The position numbers were made by a program, and so were the translations under genes. Source: Crotalaria pallida (lineage: Eukaryota; Streptophyta; Magnoliopsida; Fabales; Fabaceae). Taken from it: 64,000 bases of DNA. Below are positions 57,994 to 64,000 of the stretch, in pieces. Each line of letters starts with the position of its first letter. Positions within the stretch are counted from its first letter, which is position 1. Location: NCBI GenBank assembly GCA_037953625.1, contig CM075655.1:73249501-73313500 (forward strand). Reading direction: 5' to 3'. The notes beneath the pieces are model-generated. The model searched no databases. It was not told the origin of the DNA and saw only the letters and a list, made by a program, of their open reading frames with translations.

Positions 57994-58590
57994 AACACAA
58001 TGACCCGATGGTAATTTCAGCAAGGATTGGCAACTTCGATGTCGCCTGAGTTTTTGTAGATCAAGGAAGTTCGGCCGACATCCTTTTTCTCCATGCTTTC
58101 TCAAGAATGAGATTGCGTCAGGAAGACTTGGAACAGTTTGAGGGTAATCTAATCGGTTTCACGGGCGATGCAATACGACCTCTCGCCGTCATCAAATTAT
58201 TGATGACCCTGGGAGGTCAGCCTGCTGCGAGAATAGAGATCATCAAATTCTTAGTCGTGGATTGCCCATCGGCCTACAATCCCATCCTAGGGAGGACCTG
58301 CCTCCAAGCTTTCGGAGCAGTGGTGTCTACTGTTCACCTTGCCATGAAGTTTGTGGGTTCGGATGACACGGTAATCACAGTGAAGGCCGAGCAGGGAGAG
58401 GCACGTCTGTACTATAATGTTAGCCTCGGCAAAGTGAAAAAGGAAAAGGAAGAAAAGATCCCCAAAACGCCAATGGCTAAAGGAGGGATTCTATTAGCCG
58501 AACTGGATGTCAGAGCCGAGCAGGATGACTTTAGGCTGCTACCTCAGGGAAGGTGGGAGTCCGTACCCATGGATCCAACAGATGCTTCAA
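57994..58590 (+). pseudogene. retropepsin of element V
   Basis: In the frame of the following pol: ISARIGNFDVA, TGA at 58047, then the active site VDQGSSADILF (Asp codon 58059-58061), and the C-terminal block VDCPSAYNPILGRTCL and VSTVHLAMKF. Asp-Gln-Gly-Ser-Ser is common in plant Tat-type proteases. Confidence 0.75.
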
Positions 58591-60000
58591 AAACGGTCAA
58601 AATCGGTTTTGACCTCCCACCTTCGATCCGTGCCGAAGTCGTCCAACTACTCCAACGCAACAAAGATCTGTTCGCCTGGACTTCGGCGGATATGCCTGGG
58701 ATTGACCCGAACTTCATATGTCACAGGCTCAGTGTCGAACCCAAGGCCAAACCGGTGGCGCAGAAAAAGCGTAGAGTTGGGGTCGAGAAGTCTAGAGCGA
58801 TCCAAGGTAAGGTGTCTGAATTATTGGAAGCTGGGTTTATTAGGGAGGTTTTATATTCCGAATGGTTGTCAAACACTATGCTAGTTAAAAAGTCGAATGG
58901 TAAGTGGCACATGTGTGTCGATTACACCGACCTGAATAAGGCTTGCCCAAAGGACCAGTATCCATTGCCGATAATCGACCAGCTAGTAGACAATTCGGCA
59001 GGGCACTAACTCCTCTCTTTTATGGATGTGCACTCGGGTTATAATCAGATATCGATGTACCCCGCAGACCAGGAGAAAACAGCCTTTATTACCGAAAAGG
59101 CGACATACTGCTACACAGTCATGCCTTTCGGTTTAAAGAATGTGGTGCGACATATCAGAGAATGATGAATAGAGTTTTTGAAGGGCTCATTGGTACAATT
59201 ATGGAAGTCTACATTGATGATATGATCGTGAAAAGCAGGCTTAGAGAGAGTCATGTCGGAGATCTCAAGATGATTTTAGCACAAATAAGGATGCACAATA
59301 TGAGGTTGAATCCAGCGAAATGCACTTTTGAGGTCCCTGTAGGAGCTTTCCTTGGAATCATGTTGACCGAGCGAGGAATTGAGGCCAACCCAAAAAAGTG
59401 TAGGGCCGTCCTCGACATGAAGAGCCCGAAAGACATGAAGGAGGTCCAACAGTTAACAGGTCGTTCGGCTGCACTCTCTCGGTTCCTCCCTCAGGCTGCC
59501 AAGAAGGCTCTCCCTTAAAGAAAAATACTGAATTTAATTGGGATGAAAAATGTGAAGTTGCTTTCTCGGCCTTGAAGGAATACTTGGCTTCCCCCCCGGT
59601 TCTATCTAGTCCTCAAGCGCGGGAAAAACTCTTCTTGTATCTCTCGGTAGGTGAATTGGCCATCAGTTCGGCACTAGTTAGGGATGAGTCCAAACTCGAG
59701 CTCCCGATTTACTTCATTAGTCGAGCTTTGCAAGGTCCGGAGCTTAGGTATTCAAAAATCGAGAAATGCGCTTTCTGTTTGGTTCTGGCTGCTAGACTAC
59801 TCCGGCAGTATTTCCAGGGTCACCCAATTGAAGTAAGAACTGCTCAGCCTATCAAACAAATTTTGCAGAAACCTAACTTGGCTGGGAGGATGATGGCCTG
59901 GTCGGTGGAACTTTCTGAGTTTGACATCTCTTTCGAGCCAAGAAGGGCGATTAAGTCTCAGACCTTGGCTGATTTTGTTTTCGAGTTTACCGAGCCCGTT
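58591..60000 (+). pseudogene. reverse transcriptase and RNase H of element V
   Basis: RT starts near HRLSVEPKAKPV and GFIREVLYSEWLSNTMLVKK, with DLNKACPKDQYPLP. A TAA at 59007 follows NSAGH, then LLSFMDVHSGYNQI in another ORF, and a frameshift near 59142. The catalytic box YIDDM is at 59210-59224. RNase H follows (LFLYLSVGELAISSALVRD, YFISRALQGPELRYSKIEK) up to the ADFVFEF hinge. A further stop at about 59516. Strongly Tat/Retand-like. Confidence 0.8.
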
Positions 60001-60250
60001 GGGAGCTCGAACTCGACTTCTTGGGTAATATATGTGGATAGCTCTAGTAACAAGAAAGGGGCAGGAGCAGGAATAATATGTGAAAACTCAGAGGGTGTCA
60101 GCATGAGTACTCCCTCAAATTTGAATTCACCACTTCGAATAATCAGGCCGAGTATGAAGCCGTGCTCGCAGGTCTCCGAATGGCAAAGGAATTAAGAGGA
60201 GAAGAAGTTCAGATTTTCAATGAGCTGGAAACAACAAGAGTGTCATTCAG
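60001..60250 (+). pseudogene. second (archaeal-type) RNase H of element V
   Basis: WVIYVDSSSNKKGAGAGII begins the additional RNase H-like domain that is diagnostic of the Tat lineage. After a frameshift near 60102 the pattern SNNQAEYEAVLAGLRMAKEL follows in another frame. The domain is short and broken. Confidence 0.7.
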
Positions 60251-60304
60251 GAGGAGATCTCGGGGCCTTGTATCATTTTAGCCATTTCACATTCGCCTGA
60301 CTGG

Positions 60305-61367
60305 ATGACTCCCATCAAATCCTTTTTGCAGCACGACACCATTCCAACAGACCAACTCCAAGCCAAAAAACTCGTCAAGAAAGCAGCTCATTATGTGATG
60401 GTCGAAAGCATATTATACAGAAGAGGCACTGCTTCACCGCTGCTGCGCTGTTTGACTCCAGACGAGGCCGAGATGGTTTTGAACGAGGTCCATGGCGGCA
60501 TCTCTAGCCACCACATGGGTGACAAGTCCTTGGCAAGGAAAATACTCAGAGTTGGGTACTATTGGCCGACTTTGATGGTTGATTCCATTGATCACGTCCG
60601 CCAATGCATCCAATGTCAGCATAACAGTGATCTATTCCACAGACCCCCGGAAGAATTGCACTTACTAGCCTCACCATGGCCCTTCTATCAATGGGGCATG
60701 GACATCATTGGTAAGTTTCCGACAGCACCTGGACAACTCAAATTTGTGGTGGTTGTTGTGGACTATTTTACTAAATGGATAGAGGCTGAAGCCCTAGCCA
60801 CAATCTCTTCCGCAAAAGTCCATAAATTCTTTATCAAAAATGTCGTTGCCTGCTTCGGGGTCCCCCACTCGATTATCACCGATAACGGGACCCAGTTCAC
60901 GGCGGATACCTTCCGAGCCCTTGCCGAGGACCTCCACATCTTTCATCGTTTTTCTTCAGTCGTACACCCGCAGACAAACGGACAGGCCGAGTCCGCCAAC
61001 AAAGCTATCATTGAAGGACAAAAGAAAAGGCTGTTGAATGCAAAGGGGGCGTGGGCCAAGTTACTACCTGAGATCCTCTGGTCACTAAGAACGACCATAC
61101 AGGCCTCGACAGGAGAGACTCCGTTCAGGCTCACGTACAGATGCGATGCCGTAATCCCTATTGAGCGTAGAATTCCGACTTTCCGTATGCTGGGGAGACC
61201 AGAAGAAAAAAATGACATGTTGCTGAAGGAGGAGCTGATATTGAGTGAAGAGATCCAAGACAAAGCTTCCGATAGTGAAAGGAAAGCGAAGGAATGACAA
61301 GCCAAGCAGTACAACAAGGCAGTAAGCCCAAGATCTTTTGAAGTTGGGGACCTCGTCCTGTGCAGAG
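60305..61367 (+). pseudogene. integrase of element V, 3' truncated
   Basis: Zinc-binding H-H-C-C region (VHGGISSHHMG, IDHVRQCIQCQ), DDE core with WGMDIIGKFP, IITDNGTQFT and QTNGQAESANKAI, then a TGA after SERKAKE at 61295 and readable C-terminal sequence (FEVGDLVLCRV) up to the insertion of LTR Y at 61368. The catalytic Asp-Asp-Glu residues are present. Confidence 0.85.
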
Positions 61368-62099
61368 TGTGACACCCTTCTTACTATCTCAAGTTTAATA
61401 TAGTAATTAAACTATATTATCAGATAATATATGGACTTGTAAGTATATAAGAAAATGTGGAAATAAAATTTTCTTTCAAGTCAGGTGCACAAACCAAAAC
61501 ATGGAAATTTTGGAGAGAATAACTTACATCGTTTTCAACATTGTTTTGAATTCGGTGTTTACTAGAATAATAAAATCTTTTCATAACTTTAGATAGCATC
61601 GATACTTTTAAAAAGATATTTTCAGAATAAAATTAGGCGATACTATCCACTTATTTCCTTCACGGAACTGATACCATTTACAAATAACATAGCCGAATTC
61701 TTTTGTATAACCTTCATCAGAGTGAGCGGAAATTATAGGACTATGTAGCTAATAGAATATAAACATAGATTATATATATATAGATAAAAGAGTCAGGTGA
61801 TACATAGTCCCAGTGCAAGTCTCCAAATTCCATATACAAGTCCATAAGGATCTATGACCAAAATAAAATCATAACCCTAGAGTACTCAAAAGTATATCTA
61901 CAATATATACATCCCAAAAATATAAACTCTAGGGTTGATCACATAGATCTGGCAGCATCAGTAGTAGTAGTGATAATGATAGTAGCAGTCTCCAGGTAGC
62001 AAAAGAAACATCCACATCAACAGCAGCAGCAGCAGAATCTCCTCCACAACATCCCCACACCAGATACCCTGATCCTCATCATACACCTTATACACGTAC

Positions 62100-62570
62100 C
62101 TAAGGATCATCATCCCTCCACTGACTCCCTGTGGAATGAACGACAGGCTCGCCCCCGCTCTCATCCTCCGTGGGATCCTCCTCGATCTCATCCGATGCAG
62201 AGTGTACCCTACCACTGGGTACGGGGTCAGGAGATGGTGTGACCCTGACTGGGCTCCTCGGATCAGAAGGGGGAGTATCCTCGCGGATGACTCTCGAGGA
62301 AAAAGGGTGTGAGCGGGTAGGTCTGAAACGAAAGCTGTGATAAGAGCGAGCTGGCCGTGTGGGAGGTGGTCCATGATATGTGTAAAACGGGGGTACATGC
62401 ATAGTGTATATGTTGGGAATCCTAAATCTACGAGGACGGAATCGCACCAACGGGTTCGGGTGGTAGAAGGTAATCTTTACCTCTCCCTCGAACACCGCGC
62501 GATGGTCCTCATAGATCCATGTGCCACTAGGAAGTGGCCGGATCTCGATGCAAGCGATGTATCGAGACAT
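62100..62570 (-). CDS. LTR-embedded ORF, Y copy 2 (156 aa)
   Basis: ATG 62570 immediately after the predicted acceptor (TTGTAG|GTG ATG). N-terminal domain MSRYIACIEIRPLPSGTWI with HRAVFEGEVKI and FYHPNPLVRFRPRRFRI; then PPPTRPARSYH; then a Ser/Pro/Arg-rich linker and an acidic tail (DEIEEDPTEDESGGEP). Nearly identical over 76 residues to the ORF at 34028-34261. Spacing of aliphatic and aromatic residues resembles the X-family ORFs (I-x-x-x-x-x-x-G-x-W). Unknown function. Confidence 0.5.
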   Translation of the reverse strand: MSRYIACIEIRPLPSGTWIYEDHRAVFEGEVKITFYHPNPLVRFRPRRFRIPNIYTMHVPPFYTYHGPPPTRPARSYHSFRFRPTRSHPFSSRVIREDTPPSDPRSPVRVTPSPDPVPSGRVHSASDEIEEDPTEDESGGEPVVHSTGSQWRDDDP

Positions 62571-62829
62571 CACCTACAAGGGCATAGGGGTAAGCAATTC
62601 TATACACATAATCAACAGAGTATAAATATGTACTATATGAATGTGAAGACATGCAACAATGAATAACAATCGCATTTAGCACTTAGCAGTTACTGAATGC
62701 AAATAGGATGCTCATACTTGTTTCATTTATCACACTTAATTTAAATGAGTGACATGATGCATGAATTTAGCTCTCAAGCCTATCTCCATCAAACTATATC
62801 ACTCTCTGACGTCCATCCCTGACAACCCA

Positions 62830-63003
62830 GCACTCACCAGTGCGTTGTATTCCTAGGTATACAACATTTCGTACATTCACCAAGAATGTACACGACAAGC
62901 TTGGAACTCGTGCCACCCGAGCACATCCCGTCATCCAAACGGTCCGTCATCCAAACGGTATAACCATATCGGCATCCACTAAGCCGACCACGTCCTCAAC
63001 GTG
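62830..63003 (-). repeat. row of hairpins in Y LTR copy 2
   Basis: GCACT-CACC-AGTGC (62830-62843), GTTGTAT-TCCTAGGT-ATACAAC (62844-62865), GTACATTC-ACCAA-GAATGTAC (62871-62891), CCGT-CATCCAA-ACGG twice, TCGGC-ATCCACTAA-GCCGA (62969-62987), CACGT-CCTCA-ACGTG (62989-63003). TCATGTT-ACCAA-AACATGA follows near 63044. Confidence 0.75.
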
Positions 63004-63279
63004 TCATCAAGCAAGCGTATTGGCACTCCCAGAGGCCCTCCTCATGTTACCAAAACATGATAAACGACCTACCATCCAAACTCCAAATGAATGCATCATT
63101 TTTAGGCTTAAAGGAAATTGGTTAATATATAACGTGGCACCCGAGCACATCCCGTCATCCAAACGGTACACTCATATTAATCAATTTCTTTTAAGTCTAG
63201 ATCCCTTGGATAATTTTCGTTCAATTATTAATTAAATGATTCAGAATTAAAATGGTATTTTTAAGATTTTGGGTAAATT

Positions 63280-63606
63280 ACTCGAGTGTCCTTCAGAGGA
63301 ATCGAGTGTTCCTCAACTATTTTCAGATTACTCGAGTGTTTTTCAAACTACTTGAGTGTTCATGCCTTTCTCGGATTTGGGTTTCAGATTCATAAAAATA
63401 CTCGAGTGATTCATGAGTTACTCGAGTGTTCTTCAGCATTTCCAGAATACTCGAGTGACCCCTGCATTACTCGAGTGGTTTACCTTAACATATCCCATGT
63501 AACACTCGATTACTCGAGTGCTGGGCATGGTACTCGAGTGTTCTTGTTCAAAATACATTGTTTTACCAAAATTTTACTCGAGTAACCAGCCTAATACTCG
63601 AGTGTT
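63280..63606. repeat. ACTCGAGT palindrome pairs in Y LTR copy 2
   Basis: Same arrangement as at 35000-35303, with some sites altered at one base. Confidence 0.8.
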
Positions 63607-64000
63607 TTATTGCAGAACAAACTGAAATCTTGGTTTTAATATACCATTTTCAATTCTAACCATTTTTAGTCCAATCCAATGATCAACAGAGTTCATATAC
63701 CACATAATGAACATGTTACAACACTCAATTCATATCAAATTACAGATTTGACAGAGAATTAATCATTGATGCATAAAACATATAATTTCACAACTTAACA
63801 CCTCAAATTGCAAAATAATCAACCAACTCATGGAATAGTGTTCATTACAGCTTGCATGCATTATAAGAAACTTGCTCACAACAACCATAGAGCATGCATT
63901 GCTCACAACAACCTCACGATTTTAGTGTTTATACAAAGCTCGTGATGTGAGCTTTGTATTAGTGTATAGTTTGTAGCTCAATTCGACTCAGAGAATGAGA

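Larger units (their letters stand above)
61368..64000 (-). mobile_element. LTR family Y, copy 2 (runs off the window)
   Basis: Begins TGTGACACCC at 61368 inside V integrase; flanking bases CAGAG. At least 2633 bp. Same orientation and order as the copy at 34028-36550. 61380-62090 is A/T-rich without genes. Contains the LTR ORF, hairpins and ACTCGAGT palindromes. Confidence 0.8.

Noticed and set aside
61085..61375. Minus-strand ORFs over V integrase
   Set aside because: Antisense to clear integrase motifs on the plus strand.

Overview
The window is nuclear DNA of a flowering plant. It holds almost only nested, decayed LTR retrotransposons plus one host-type gene, a two-exon CDR1/nepenthesin-like aspartic protease at about 53.3-55.1 kb. 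Evidence for a plant is the plant-type Ty1/copia and Ty3/gypsy proteins (Athila-, Tekay- and Tat-like), primer sites matching initiator tRNA-Met (TGGTATCAGAGC), a GT-AG intron and MITEs. The repeat style and the protease suggest a dicot, perhaps a legume; this is inference. No tRNA or rRNA gene was seen.

Layout. 1-3612: minus-strand Ty1/copia gag fragments, primer site and LTR, with a second copia-like LTR inside gag. 3613-8241: minus-strand Athila-like element reduced to LTR, 3' region, pol tail, protease and gag; reverse transcriptase through most of integrase is missing. 8242-13586: plus-strand gypsy element 'W' (LTR, primer site, gag, pol). 13587-13832: fragment of LTR family 'Y'. 13833-20243: element 'Z', a 3.4-kb LTR and very decayed pol. 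20249-26361: solo LTR of family 'X' with target duplication AATCA. 26362-29867: related minus-strand LTR 'X2'. 29868-34027: minus-strand Tekay-like pol ('T') whose integrase reading frame runs into a second copy of protease/RT. 34028-36550: Y LTR. 36551-52404: one X LTR interrupted by two further X solo LTRs (target duplications CCTCT and CTTTC). 52405-55543: MITE, duplicated promoter, protease gene. 55544-61367: plus-strand Tat-like element 'V' with an extra RNase H-like domain and integrase. 61368-64000: Y LTR again.

The most interesting signal is inside the LTRs. Unrelated families share an architecture: (1) short palindromes in pairs about 20-22 bp apart, with a different palindrome in each family; (2) a predicted leader intron with a good donor (AG|GTAAGG or AG|GTGAGAGAG) and an acceptor 1.1-2.0 kb downstream; (3) inside or near this intron, hairpins with a constant loop or core and stems that change on both arms together; (4) at or just after the acceptor in families X and Y, a short ORF with a shared Trp/aromatic pattern. 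These are readings by eye and need alignment and expression data.
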